NCBI RefSeq assembly: GCF_012184415.1
Contig: NZ_VTOX01000004.1
Location: forward strand, 248,001 to 312,000
DNA from: Ramlibacter lithotrophicus
GTDB taxonomy: Bacteria > Pseudomonadota > Gammaproteobacteria > Burkholderiales > Burkholderiaceae_C
Direction: 5' to 3'
DNA: 64,000 bases
The notes beneath the pieces were generated by a model that worked only from the letters and a program-made list of their open reading frames with translations, did not search any database and was not told where the DNA came from. Positions 16,739 through 25,829 of this stretch are shown here, in pieces (the stretch's first letter is position 1; the number at the start of each line of letters is the position of its first letter). A program made the translations under genes and the position numbers.

Positions 16739-16971
16739 GCGACAAAGTCGTCGACGAGCTGCCTGTGCATGTGGGACCGCGATCCAGCCCGATTCCCCGC
16801 CTTCAGCGGCCATACTTGGTGTTCGCCTCACGGCTCGGCAACATGGCCAGCTACCTTGGTCTGGTCTACCCCCGGGGCGAGGCACAATACCAGGACTATG
16901 CCGAACATCGCTTCCGTACTGAAGGGCGAAATTGCCCGCATCGCCCGAAGAGAAATCAAGGTCGAAACTGA
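16735..16971 (+). CDS. hypothetical small protein, 78 aa
   Basis: Starts at ATG 16735 overlapping the preceding stop (ATGA), with GGAG 9-6 nt upstream. The N-terminal half (MSDKVVDELPVHVGPRSSPI) looks like a designed start; the C-terminal about 25 codons overlap the HTH gene (16898) in another frame and are Arg-rich, so either the true gene is longer and frameshifted or the overlap is genuine. Function unknown. Confidence 0.4.
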   Translation: MSDKVVDELPVHVGPRSSPIPRLQRPYLVFASRLGNMASYLGLVYPRGEAQYQDYAEHRFRTEGRNCPHRPKRNQGRN

Positions 16972-17338
16972 ACCGCTTAAGAAGGCCTCGGCGCAGTATC
17001 GGGCAACGATCGCCGCCCTCAAGCGGCAGGTTCTCGTGCTCGAAAAGAATGTGGCAAAGCTGACCAAGGCAGGCGGCAAACAGCGTCGCGCAGGTGTAGC
17101 GGAGACGAACGCCACTCGACGCGTTCGCTACAGCGCGAAGCGGCTAGCCGCGCACAGGGCGAAGCTGGGCCTCTCAGCCGAGGCATACGGTGCATTGGTC
17201 GGCGTGAGCGGGCAGAGCATCTACCACTGGGAAGCCGAAAAGTCTCGCCCGCGAGCCAGTCAGTTGCAGGCAATCGCCGCCGTCCGGCGTCTTGGTAAGC
17301 GCGAGGCCGCCGCGCGCCTAGAAGAACTCTCCGCGTGA
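16898..17338 (+). CDS. HTH DNA-binding protein (MPNIASVLK family)
   Basis: 146 residues. The N-terminus MPNIASVLKGEIARIARREI followed by a basic coiled coil, and a C-terminal XRE-like helix-turn-helix (LAAHRAKLGLSAEAYGALVG, VSGQSIYHWEAEKSRPRASQ), match a family of small HTH proteins common in bacteria. Start at ATG 16898, within the preceding small frame. The next gene begins directly after its TGA, so translation is coupled. Likely regulates or pairs with the AbiJ-like protein that follows. Confidence 0.75.
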   Translation: MPNIASVLKGEIARIARREIKVETEPLKKASAQYRATIAALKRQVLVLEKNVAKLTKAGGKQRRAGVAETNATRRVRYSAKRLAAHRAKLGLSAEAYGALVGVSGQSIYHWEAEKSRPRASQLQAIAAVRRLGKREAAARLEELSA

Positions 17339-18190
17339 ATGCTGGGACAGGGACGTGCTGCTGTGGAGAGGGTCTACTTCTCGAGCCGTACGGGTCTGAA
17401 TCCGAACGCCGCAGGCTTTCCACTCCCCGAAGTCATTGAAGCCTTTGTCCGAGTCTTCAATCGGCTGCAGGAAGACGGCTATTTCGATCAGGCGTTCGGC
17501 GACTACCACGACATGAACAGCGTCGGTGAAGTCCGCGACATCGGCTTCGAGGTATTTAAGTCACTGCGCAAAAAGCAACTCTGGCCCATCTCGGAGAACT
17601 GGACGCGATACAAGGAAGACGATCTTTTCGACATGATCGAGTTTCTCTTCCAGTATGTCTCGAAAGAAGACCGCCGCACGCTGCCGCGGGCGCGATGGGA
17701 GGTTGCTGAAGTGACGTTCGACCGGGCTGCCGGACAGCGTCACTATCGCAAGTGCATCAACGAAGTGCTTGACCTGTATGTCGAGCGCTTTGAACTGGAC
17801 CAGAACGGCTATGTCGTTAAGAAGACGGAGGCCGGCTTTGAGCCGATATTCAGCGCCTCTCTTCCAACAGAGGATGCTGTCCTCAAGGAGCGCGTGAACG
17901 CTGCAGTTCTTCAATTCCGCAGGCATCGCGCAACTCGGCACGAACGGCGCCAAGCCGTCATCGAACTGGCTGGAGTGCTGGAATCACTTCGCCCCGCGAT
18001 GAAGGACCTGGTGGCGAGCAAAGACGAGCGGGATCTCTTTAATATCGCCAACAACTTCGGACTAAGGCATCAGAATGCCTTGCAGCGAGAGGACTATGAC
18101 CCACTCTGGCTCAACTGGATCTTCTACAACTATCTCGCGACGATTCATCTGGTCTTGAGGAAACAGGAGAATCTCCAGCGGCAGGGTTGA
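17339..18190 (+). CDS. AbiJ-like/abortive-infection-type protein
   Basis: 283 residues, soluble. The C-terminal segment NNFGLRHQNALQREDYDPLW then NWIFYNYLATIHLVLRKQ resembles the end of AbiJ/HEPN-like phage-resistance proteins (an RH.N motif followed by YDPLW..W and a long helix). The N-terminal half (PEVIEAFVRVFNRLQEDGYF, RDIGFEVFKSLRKKQLWPI) is helical. The ATG touches the TGA of the HTH gene, so expression is coupled to a putative regulator, as in toxin-antitoxin or defence pairs. The resemblance is from memory of motif order and is moderate. Confidence 0.5.
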   Translation: MLGQGRAAVERVYFSSRTGLNPNAAGFPLPEVIEAFVRVFNRLQEDGYFDQAFGDYHDMNSVGEVRDIGFEVFKSLRKKQLWPISENWTRYKEDDLFDMIEFLFQYVSKEDRRTLPRARWEVAEVTFDRAAGQRHYRKCINEVLDLYVERFELDQNGYVVKKTEAGFEPIFSASLPTEDAVLKERVNAAVLQFRRHRATRHERRQAVIELAGVLESLRPAMKDLVASKDERDLFNIANNFGLRHQNALQREDYDPLWLNWIFYNYLATIHLVLRKQENLQRQG

Positions 18191-18219
18191 GGCCGGATAC
18201 ACGAAGGGTGGAGGCAAGA

Positions 18220-18708
18220 ATGGAAAACTCCGATCTACTCGACTTGGCGGAAAAAGCAGGCTACGAAAACTTGCGAGGACACTTAGCTCACGCGGAAACC
18301 TTGGCCCGAGAAGCAACCTCAACAGCAACGCTGCTTCTGGCCGGGACCGGTGGCGCACTCACATATGCCATCCGCTGGTTCGACACAACACCGGCGAGTC
18401 CCGCCGTGTGGGGAGCGGTGGCGACAACAGCTTGGCTGGCAACACTCAGCGCCACGCTCGTAATCCGTTGTCTGCGTACCGTGCGCACGGAGATGCTCTA
18501 TAACGAGCCGTTGAACTTGTACAAGCCCGACCTGAATATCGGGTTAACAGAGGCAAGGCGGTGGGAACTGGAAAACCTGCAGGACCGCATCACGTTGACC
18601 AAGACTCGAAACAAGCCTATCGCGCGTTGGCTCGACCGAGTCCGGATCGCAGCTGCGGCTACGCCGCTCGTGTTCCTGGGCGCGGCCGCCCTGGGGGCGT
18701 ACCTTTAG
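18220..18708 (+). CDS. small membrane protein, about three spans
   Basis: 162 residues from ATG 18220 with GGAGG at 6 nt. Hydrophobic segments TATLLLAGTGGALTYAIRWF, VWGAVATTAWLATLSATLVI and a C-terminal AAAATPLVFLGAAALGAYL. No family recognised. It lies 29 nt after the AbiJ-like gene on the same strand, which suggests a three-gene set of HTH, AbiJ-like and membrane protein. Confidence 0.6.
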   Translation: MENSDLLDLAEKAGYENLRGHLAHAETLAREATSTATLLLAGTGGALTYAIRWFDTTPASPAVWGAVATTAWLATLSATLVIRCLRTVRTEMLYNEPLNLYKPDLNIGLTEARRWELENLQDRITLTKTRNKPIARWLDRVRIAAAATPLVFLGAAALGAYL

Positions 18709-18917
18709 GCTCAGGGCCACGTTGAATTGGCTCAGGCTGGGGGAACGGATTTGTTGCCATAGTTTCTTAATGGTGCGCAAGGCACGATACCAGTTCACGT
18801 GGTGACATACAAGGGTGCGTCGAGGCAGCGGCTGCGCTGCGATGGATAACGAACACCTGGGGGCAATCAGAAGCTGGTGGCAGCGCCAGGGAAGAATCCA
18901 AAGAATGGAGGCAGCAC

Positions 18918-19805
18918 GTGGGACTTGGGTATCACAATTTAGTCGTCGCTGACGCCCGAGTTATGGGCTTGCACGGACAGCCTGCACTTTCTGGCTATAG
19001 GTTTCGTATCTCGATTCAATTTCTGCCGACCGCAGGCTCTCCGGCGCATACTGGCATTCAAGTCTTTGGCATCTCCGCGGTCGTTCGCTGCGCAGGGGCA
19101 CATTCCCCACCGAAGTACCTCGGGCGCGCCTATCCAGAAGCTCCCATCTGGTTGCGGAACCTCGAACACCCACAGCCCACAAGCTACCTCTTTGAACTGG
19201 ATTTGACTGCGGCACATCTAGCAGCACTGGAACACGAACGCGGTGGCGGCGAGCTGAGTTTTGAGGTCGAACTACACGCCACAGCAACACAACAAGAGCA
19301 GCACGTCCTAACAACGGCAATCTTGACGTATACAAGCCACCTGAGCGAGTGGAGCCGTGTGCTCAATGAGTTTGGGTACGCGGACTTGATGGTGATAGGG
19401 ATCCCGATCCAGCGCGGAGGTGCTCCAGACTTGCTTGGCGATGCCCGAGACCGCCTAAGTCGCGCATACCAAGACATCCTGCATGGTCGCTACGACGATG
19501 CTGTTGGCCGTGCGCGTAAGGTGATCGAGGGCATCTGGGCCGTCACCGGCGCAGACAAGGACGCGGCACTGGCCGCTAAAGAATACTTCGCCGGCGATCG
19601 CAAGAAGATGACGAAGGACCAACGCGCTCTGTTCGTCCAGGAAGCTGTCCGCCACTACGCACACCCGCCGCACCACGTTGAGGACGACGGGAACGACGCC
19701 TGGTACAGCGCGGAGGACGCAGCTTTTACGGTGGCGTTGGCTAGCGCGGTGCTGGCGCAAGCCTCATCTCAGCTCCACGGATCTCGCGCCCGCCGGTCGG
19801 AATAG
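18918..19805 (+). CDS. hypothetical protein, 295 aa
   Basis: GTG start at 18918 with GGAGG 13-9 nt upstream. The first about 130 residues are beta-rich (GYRFRISIQFLPTAGSPAHT; ELSFEVELHA), like a beta-sandwich ligand domain. The C-terminal half is helical (RDRLSRAYQDILHGRYDDAV; KVIEGIWAVTGADKDAAL; VRHYAHPPHHVEDDGNDAWY) and ends in an Ala-rich helix. No known family. It is alone in its transcription unit, 209 nt after the previous gene and 184 nt before the helicase. Confidence 0.6.
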   Translation: MGLGYHNLVVADARVMGLHGQPALSGYRFRISIQFLPTAGSPAHTGIQVFGISAVVRCAGAHSPPKYLGRAYPEAPIWLRNLEHPQPTSYLFELDLTAAHLAALEHERGGGELSFEVELHATATQQEQHVLTTAILTYTSHLSEWSRVLNEFGYADLMVIGIPIQRGGAPDLLGDARDRLSRAYQDILHGRYDDAVGRARKVIEGIWAVTGADKDAALAAKEYFAGDRKKMTKDQRALFVQEAVRHYAHPPHHVEDDGNDAWYSAEDAAFTVALASAVLAQASSQLHGSRARRSE

Positions 19806-19989
19806 CCCGCTCCGGGCCGCTCGCGGCCAACCTATCGACCAGCGACCGGATGTCTGAGACCCCCGTGTCGCTCAGTCGTGGTGTCGCATACTTCACTCAA
19901 CCAGCAACTCGCATCAAGGTATATTGATAACCGCAACCCTTGCTAGGTTACCCGACTGCACAAGGCAACAGCACGGCGCTAGGAGCTAT

Positions 19990-22506
19990 ATGGTTGACTT
20001 CGCGAAACTACGTACGACAGCACCAAAGCCCAAGTCGACAGATCCTGTAGAGATCTTTCGACGACTGCCGAAGCCTGCGGGTATCAACGACCTGTACACA
20101 AGCCAGGCGGAGGTGCTTCAGCAGTGGTACCCGAGGCGGGGTGACAAAGACATCGTATTAAAGCTGCACACGGGAGGCGGAAAGACGTTGGTTGGTCTGC
20201 TGATGGCTCAGTCGACGATTAATGAAACCTCTGAGCCAGTCCTGTTTTTGGCGCCAACGACGCAGCTGGTTAACCAAACGCTGGAGAAAGCGAAGGGCCT
20301 CGGCATTCCCGCTGTGCCATATGAGCGCAAGAAGCCCCTAAACGACGCGTTTGTCAACGGAAGCGCCATTATGGTCGCGACCTATAAGGCACTCTTCAAT
20401 GGGCAGAGTAAGTTCAAGGTTCGAGGCAACGGACAAGCGCAAAAAGTCGGTGCCATCATTCTCGATGACGCCCACACCGCGTTTTCCGAGGTTCGCGACG
20501 CGTTTACGTTAGAAGTTAGCTCACAGGCGGATCGAGAACGCTACCAAACGCTCACGGGCCTCTTCCGGAACGCTTTCAAAGATTCTGACCGTCTCGGCAC
20601 GTTCGACGACGTCCTCTCTGGCGAGGATTTCGCGATCCTCGAGGTTCCGTATTGGGCTTGGTTCGAACAACTTGGTGCCGTGCAGGAGATCCTCAAAGGT
20701 GCGGGGAGAGATACGTACGCCTTCAGCTGGCCGCTGCTACGAGACAATCTTCATCTCTGTCACGCCTTAATCAGTCGAAGCGCGTTTACCGTGACGCCCA
20801 TACTCCCGCTCGTTGACCTCTTCCCGACGTTTGTGGAAGCGCCTCGACGCATATACATGTCGGCCACGATTGCCGACGACAGTGAGATCATTCGCACTTT
20901 CGACGCCAACAGGGAGTCAGTTCGCAACGCCCTTAGCTCGCGCTCTCTCGCCGGCATAAGCGAACGGATGATCTTGATTCCGGATTTGATGCCGTTTGCA
21001 TTCAAGGTTAGAGATGTGAACGCGAAGCTTCTCAAATGGGCTTCAGGCGACAAAGGTCGCGGGGCGATTCTCTTGGCGCCGTCTGATAAGGCAGCAAGTC
21101 AATGGGCTGATGTCGGAAGCGTAGCAATAGGATCAGAGGCGGTTGAAAAATGTGTGCTGGCACTCCAACAGAGAGCGACAAACGGGCCGGTAATCTTCTC
21201 AAATCGCTACGACGGCATCGATCTCCCCGGCGATTCGTGCCGGCTGCTAGTCATGAGCGGGCTTCCAGCTGGCACATCAAACTATGAGTTCTTTCGAGCA
21301 TCCGCACTTTACGGGGGTGCGAGCATCACGCGGATGCTCGCACAAAGAATCGAGCAGGGCATCGGGCGAGGCGCGCGCGGCGCCGGCGACCATTGTGTCG
21401 TAATCCTTTCTGGATCCGACTTGGCAGCATGGATCGCGAAAGACGCGAACTTCCGCTTCCTTACGAGCGCGACGCGTGCCCAAATGAAGATGGGCTCAGT
21501 CGTCAGCGAAGCGATTGAGAACGTCGATGATATCTTCAGGACGATTGAACGGAGTCTTGACCGGGATTCAGATTGGGTTGAATACCACGCCGAGACACTG
21601 GCTGAACTTGTTGAGGACGATAAACCGGATGAGACGGGGTACCACCTCGCGTCTGCGGAGCGGAAAGCGTTCAATAATTGGCGGGATGGGCACCCCGAGC
21701 AGGCAATTGCGAAGCTCACGAAAGTTCTGGATGAAGTTGCCGGGGTGGACTTGCAGAGTAAAGGCTGGCTGGTGCAGTTTGCCGCAAGAATTGCGGCGAA
21801 GTGGGGCAATTCTGAACGGGCGGAGGAGCTTCAGCAAGATGCGTACGCTAAGAACAGGAACCTCTTGCGGCCGAAGATTCAACCACCATACCGCCAGCTA
21901 CGCAGTCCTGGCCGACAGGCTACCGCGATCGCAGCTCAGATCGGAAGCTACAGGATCCGCAAGGGGTTCATGCAAACGTTTGAGCAAGTCACCTCAAACC
22001 TGCATGGCGGCGCATCGGCGAATCAGTTTGAGCAAGCACTTTCGGAGCTCGGGAAGATGGTCGGATTGTCCGCAGAGCGCCACGACATCGGGGGTGTCGG
22101 ACCGGACGTGTTGTGGCTCCTTCCTGACATGACCGGGCTAGTGATAGAAGCAAAGAGCCGTAAGGATAAAAAGAATGCCTTTACGAAGGAGCAGCATGGG
22201 CAGTTGCTCGTAGCGGCAGAATGGTTTGGGAAGAACTATCCTGGCTATCGTGCCATCAGGGTATCGGTTCACCCTACGAATGTTGCTACAGAGCCTGCGG
22301 CAGCAGATTCTTCCTACGTACTCACCTATGATCGGCTGCAAGCGATGGTCGGCGACGCGCGCGCCCTATTGGTGCGACTTTGTGAGTCGCAACTGAAGCC
22401 ATCTGATTTGGAGACTGAATGTGCACAGCTCCTCGACACTTCCCCCATTCGGGCTGACCGCTTGCCCGCAAGCTACCTTCAGCCTTTCGTTGTTAAGGCC
22501 GAGTAA
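19990..22506 (+). CDS. superfamily 2 helicase fused to PD-(D/E)xK nuclease-like domain
   Basis: 838 residues from ATG 19990 (AGGAG 9-5 nt upstream). DEAD/DEAH-type helicase motifs in order: HTGGGKT (residues 60-66), APTTQLV, LDDAH (158-162), MSAT and QGIGRGARG (motif VI). After a helical linker the C-terminal domain has GGVGPDVLWLLPDMTGLVIE followed by AKS, i.e. the D...ExK core of a restriction-type nuclease, then a Gln-rich helix. Helicase-nuclease single-chain proteins of this layout are typical of phage-defence islands. It is a single-gene unit. Predicted to unwind and cut invading DNA; trigger unknown. Confidence 0.8.
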   Translation: MVDFAKLRTTAPKPKSTDPVEIFRRLPKPAGINDLYTSQAEVLQQWYPRRGDKDIVLKLHTGGGKTLVGLLMAQSTINETSEPVLFLAPTTQLVNQTLEKAKGLGIPAVPYERKKPLNDAFVNGSAIMVATYKALFNGQSKFKVRGNGQAQKVGAIILDDAHTAFSEVRDAFTLEVSSQADRERYQTLTGLFRNAFKDSDRLGTFDDVLSGEDFAILEVPYWAWFEQLGAVQEILKGAGRDTYAFSWPLLRDNLHLCHALISRSAFTVTPILPLVDLFPTFVEAPRRIYMSATIADDSEIIRTFDANRESVRNALSSRSLAGISERMILIPDLMPFAFKVRDVNAKLLKWASGDKGRGAILLAPSDKAASQWADVGSVAIGSEAVEKCVLALQQRATNGPVIFSNRYDGIDLPGDSCRLLVMSGLPAGTSNYEFFRASALYGGASITRMLAQRIEQGIGRGARGAGDHCVVILSGSDLAAWIAKDANFRFLTSATRAQMKMGSVVSEAIENVDDIFRTIERSLDRDSDWVEYHAETLAELVEDDKPDETGYHLASAERKAFNNWRDGHPEQAIAKLTKVLDEVAGVDLQSKGWLVQFAARIAAKWGNSERAEELQQDAYAKNRNLLRPKIQPPYRQLRSPGRQATAIAAQIGSYRIRKGFMQTFEQVTSNLHGGASANQFEQALSELGKMVGLSAERHDIGGVGPDVLWLLPDMTGLVIEAKSRKDKKNAFTKEQHGQLLVAAEWFGKNYPGYRAIRVSVHPTNVATEPAAADSSYVLTYDRLQAMVGDARALLVRLCESQLKPSDLETECAQLLDTSPIRADRLPASYLQPFVVKAE

Positions 22507-22581
22507 AGCTCACGGTGGCCCTCCCGGTCCTACGTGCGAACGCCGTAAAGGCCTTTCTCAAGTCAGCGTGCTTCCGCTACG

Positions 22582-24120
22582 CTAATCCTTCGCTTTCATG
22601 TCTCGGGGACATGGGGATGTGGGGACGTTGTCAGAGTCCATGAGGAGCTTCACCCAGTACTCGGTAGAAGTTCGAAAGTCGTCCTGACGAAGGGCACATT
22701 CAAGAGTTTTCGCTTGATCTAGGACTTCCTGGAACTGGTCAGAGCACCGTAATTCAACGCTTTTCTGTCGCGCATGCAGGTTCGATTTCATGCGCTTGGC
22801 CATCTCCATCGCTACAGCCGGTGAACTCCGAAAAGCCTGTTGTTGAAAGGCTTTCGTGAGTTCGAGGTAATGTTCGGCGAGCGGCGGAATCGGAACACCG
22901 TTTGTCTCGAGTTGCGCTATCTCGCCGGCAATTCGGGCCTTGGCATCGAGGAGCTCGTTCTTCTTCGACAAGAAGGTCTCCCGATCTAGCAGGCCATCAA
23001 TGACCGCATCTGCCGCCGCGCTCAACCGCTCCTCGAGCTTTCCGCGCTTGACAAGAAGCATCTGCATCGTCGCGTCCTTCGTTCGTGAGCGTTCTGCGAT
23101 TGCTTCGCGAAGCACCGGCTCAAGTCCCGGACAGGTCTGCATAAACAGGCTCAAACGGCGCAAGCCCAGTTCCACGGCCTCATGCGCGCGTTCCTCACGA
23201 AAAGAGGTGCCGGCGCACGCCTTTGTATGGCACCTGTAGTAGATGTGCCCTTTCTGTCGTTCACCAGCGAGCCATTGGCCGCACGAGTCACAGCGGATCG
23301 CACGCCGATAGAGAAAGAAATGCTTGCCTGGCTTTCGTCGGAAGCGCCCCGCCAACGCCGCCTGGACCTCATCGAAGAGCGCCTGATCCACGAGCGGCTC
23401 GTGAATGCCGGGGAACGCTTCACCGGAGGACCGAAGTACAAGCTTTCCAACATAGAAGGGATTGCTCAAGATCACACCCAGGGCGTTCTTCCCAGCCGGC
23501 GCCTTCAGCCCACGCGCGTGGAGTTCCTTTCGAAGTGCCTTGAGCGTGTAGTCGCCCGTCGCGTACAGCTTGAAGGCGGTCCGAATGAGCGGACCTTTGA
23601 TCGGATCGATCGTCTTCGCCTGACCTTTGCCGTTATTCACGTACCCGACTGGTGCCCCAAACGGCCACAAGCCCTGCTTGAGCCGGCCGACGATGCCTTT
23701 CTTCGTTTCCTCGCGCAGATTCCTGATGTAGTCGGCGGCAACCGCCGCGAGCATGTCCCCCGTAAGTCGTCCGCCGCGAGTGGTGAGATCAAGGGCGTCG
23801 TGCACGAAGTAGACCTTGACGCCGAGCTCGATCAGATCGGTGATGTCGCTCCATTCACGGAGATTGCGTGCACCGCGGTCGATCTTGTGGAGGATAAGAC
23901 CCTCGGCCGCGCCGGCACGCAACTCCTTCATCATCTGCGCAAATTGCCGACGGCCTTGTTTGGCGGCCGTCTCCATCTCGCAGAAGAGCTTCACTATCTC
24001 CACACCCTTGAGGCGTGCCAGTCGCTCTGCGTCACTGCGTTGCACTTCAAGAGACACCCCTTCGGTGCCTTGCCTGATGGTCGATGTTCTGATGTACGCG
24101 TAGAACCCTCTTTGCCTCAT
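22582..24120 (-). CDS. large serine recombinase (nested element)
   Basis: 512 residues. The N-terminal resolvase domain has the catalytic Ser13 in YIRTSTIRQG and KIDRGARNL (conserved Arg-rich helix), followed by the Recombinase domain (TRGGRLTGDMLAAVAADYIRN is the domain junction) and a zinc ribbon CDSCGQWL...YYRCHTKAC. A coiled coil and tail follow. The start overlaps the stop of the small upstream gene (ATGA). The 3' end of the gene overlaps the left 23-bp inverted repeat at 22608-22630, so the gene sits inside a discrete unit that reaches 25744. It is distinct in sequence from the integrase at 29608. Confidence 0.88.
   Translation of the reverse strand: MRQRGFYAYIRTSTIRQGTEGVSLEVQRSDAERLARLKGVEIVKLFCEMETAAKQGRRQFAQMMKELRAGAAEGLILHKIDRGARNLREWSDITDLIELGVKVYFVHDALDLTTRGGRLTGDMLAAVAADYIRNLREETKKGIVGRLKQGLWPFGAPVGYVNNGKGQAKTIDPIKGPLIRTAFKLYATGDYTLKALRKELHARGLKAPAGKNALGVILSNPFYVGKLVLRSSGEAFPGIHEPLVDQALFDEVQAALAGRFRRKPGKHFFLYRRAIRCDSCGQWLAGERQKGHIYYRCHTKACAGTSFREERAHEAVELGLRRLSLFMQTCPGLEPVLREAIAERSRTKDATMQMLLVKRGKLEERLSAAADAVIDGLLDRETFLSKKNELLDAKARIAGEIAQLETNGVPIPPLAEHYLELTKAFQQQAFRSSPAVAMEMAKRMKSNLHARQKSVELRCSDQFQEVLDQAKTLECALRQDDFRTSTEYWVKLLMDSDNVPTSPCPRDMKAKD
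22608..22630. repeat. left arm of 23-bp inverted repeat
   Basis: GACATGGGGATG..GGGGACGTTG; its reverse complement matches 25722-25744 at 21 of 23 positions. It lies inside the 3' end of the serine recombinase gene. Confidence 0.75.
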
Positions 24121-24332
24121 ACCTTGCCATTCAAGCTAGCACATTCAACCTCGCCGTCAAGTGTCCGATCCTGCTCGTGACGACGCTCGGCGACCCACTG
24201 GTCATGGAGAAATCCGAATAACACAACGAAGCGCTTGTGAATGACGCGCAAGCCGTCGGCATCAAGATGGGGAAAGAGCTTGGCGAGAATTGGAGCAACT
24301 TCGTCCTTGGAATCATGTGGTAGGTGGGGCAT
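24117..24332 (-). CDS. small protein coupled to the serine recombinase
   Basis: 71 residues (MPHLPHDSKDEVAPILAKLF ... DGEVECASLNGKV), acidic, no membrane segment. Its TGA overlaps the recombinase ATG (ATGA), so both are translated together. Small acidic proteins of this size commonly precede serine recombinases on mobile elements and may act as recombination accessory factors; this one has no known family that I can name. Confidence 0.65.
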   Translation of the reverse strand: MPHLPHDSKDEVAPILAKLFPHLDADGLRVIHKRFVVLFGFLHDQWVAERRHEQDRTLDGEVECASLNGKV

Positions 24333-24443
24333 GGTTTGCTCAGTGTCTTCCAGTCACGGCGGAGCACATAGGCGCGATGAGTTGCCGACCGGGCATGTTC
24401 GTTGACCTACCGGCGGCCCATCGTGGGCGGTAGCCTGAGGTCA

Positions 24444-25721
24444 ATGAACAAGCAGAAGAAGCCAGAGAGGGCGGTATTGACGGTGAGCCACACCTCCGCG
24501 GATGGCTCAATGGCGGAACTTGTCCTCAAGGACAACGCGACGGCCTTCTGCACTTATGGTGCAGGGGGCTTAGGAATAGCCCCGTACTTGAAGCACGCCA
24601 ATGGTGAGCTTCGTCCGATCCCACCTACCAACAACCTTCTCAAGCACGCGGCCGTCCTCCTTCCGTCAGAGGCGTCCACATACCGCGATGTTAGTACGCT
24701 GCTGGAGGAACTCCGCAGCTACATCAACCGCTACGTGGACATCTCACCAGACTTCGTGGAAGTTGTCTGCGCCTACGTGCTGCTCACGTGGGTCTACGAA
24801 GCCTTCAACGAGCTGTGCTATCTGCGCTTCTCCGGCGACTACGGCTCGGGCAAGAGCCGGGCGCTCATCGTCATCGGAGCGGTGTGCAACAAGCCATTCT
24901 TTGCCTCCGCCGCATCCACGATCAGTCCGGTGTTCTACACACTCGATACCTTCCGCGGTACTCTCATACTCGACGAAGCTGACTTCCGCTACTCGGATCT
25001 TCAGGCGGACATCGTGAAGATCATGAACAACGGTAGTACGAAGGGCTTTCCCGTTCTTCGTCAGACGCAGACGGAGACGCGCGACTTCGACCCGCGCGCG
25101 TTCCATGTGTTCGGTCCCAAAGTGGTCGCTATGCGCAAGACGTTCGATGACGTCGCACTTGAGAGCAGATTCCTGACTGAGGATATGAACTCGCGCAGTG
25201 TGCGTGCAGATATCCCCTTCAATCTGCCCGACATCCAGCGAGACGAAGCACTCAGGCTGCGCAACAAGCTCCTTATGTACCGATTTCAGAATCTTGCCAG
25301 CACGACAATTTGCGAAGACCAAGTGGACCGGGCGCGCTCGGGCCGGTTCAATCAGACGCTCGTGCCACTGCTCTCAATCGCACCGACCGAGGACATGCGC
25401 GCAGCGATACGCCGCTACGGAGAGCTTTCGGAGGAGCGCACCCGATCTGTTCGCGCTCTCTCGATCGAAGCAGAGCTCATTGGAGCCATTCGTGAGCTGC
25501 TTGCGAGCGAGCTGACTGACGCGGTGTCAGTCGGCGAGATAGCCTCTGCGCTCCGTCAACGAGTTGCCGGTGAATTTGACCGGCCGATCACACCCCGCTA
25601 TGTCGGCCAACTGCTTCGACGAGATCTTGGTCTCTTTACCTTCAAGAGACATGGCGCATACGTGCTGCCGAGATCCGAGGAGGAGAAGATCGAGCGCCTG
25701 GCCAAGCGCTACGGCCTATAG
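24444..25721 (+). CDS. AAA-type ATPase of mobile-element type
   Basis: 425 residues from ATG 24444 (MNKQKKPERAV; TGAGG upstream); a start at 24402 is also open. The Walker A is in FSGDYGSGKSRALI (GxxGSGKS) and the Walker B in TLILDEADF. NNGSTKGFPVLRQ and FGPKVVAMRKTF follow as in the helicase-like ATPases of plasmids and integrated elements. A C-terminal winged-helix-like region ends in KRYGL. Divergent from the serine recombinase pair, and its stop codon is immediately followed by the right inverted repeat, so it is part of the nested unit. Possibly a replication or copy-maintenance ATPase. Confidence 0.7.
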   Translation: MNKQKKPERAVLTVSHTSADGSMAELVLKDNATAFCTYGAGGLGIAPYLKHANGELRPIPPTNNLLKHAAVLLPSEASTYRDVSTLLEELRSYINRYVDISPDFVEVVCAYVLLTWVYEAFNELCYLRFSGDYGSGKSRALIVIGAVCNKPFFASAASTISPVFYTLDTFRGTLILDEADFRYSDLQADIVKIMNNGSTKGFPVLRQTQTETRDFDPRAFHVFGPKVVAMRKTFDDVALESRFLTEDMNSRSVRADIPFNLPDIQRDEALRLRNKLLMYRFQNLASTTICEDQVDRARSGRFNQTLVPLLSIAPTEDMRAAIRRYGELSEERTRSVRALSIEAELIGAIRELLASELTDAVSVGEIASALRQRVAGEFDRPITPRYVGQLLRRDLGLFTFKRHGAYVLPRSEEEKIERLAKRYGL

Positions 25722-25744
25722 CAACGTCCCCATGTCCCCATGTC
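25722..25744. repeat. right arm of 23-bp inverted repeat
   Basis: CAACGTCCCCATG..CCCATGTC, starting right after the TAG of the ATPase gene and matching the reverse complement of 22608-22630 except for two bases in the middle. Confidence 0.75.
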
Positions 25745-25829
25745 GTGCCACAACATCGGGAGTGCTGATGGATCGAGTGAGGACGAGAAATGGTGCTTGT
25801 CAGCCGCTACAAGCCGGACAAACACGAAT

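Noticed and set aside
24402-24443. upstream start for the nested-unit ATPase
   Set aside because: ATG 24402 has no Shine-Dalgarno and adds a Pro/Arg segment; ATG 24444 has GAGG upstream and starts a Lys-rich N-terminus usual for the type.
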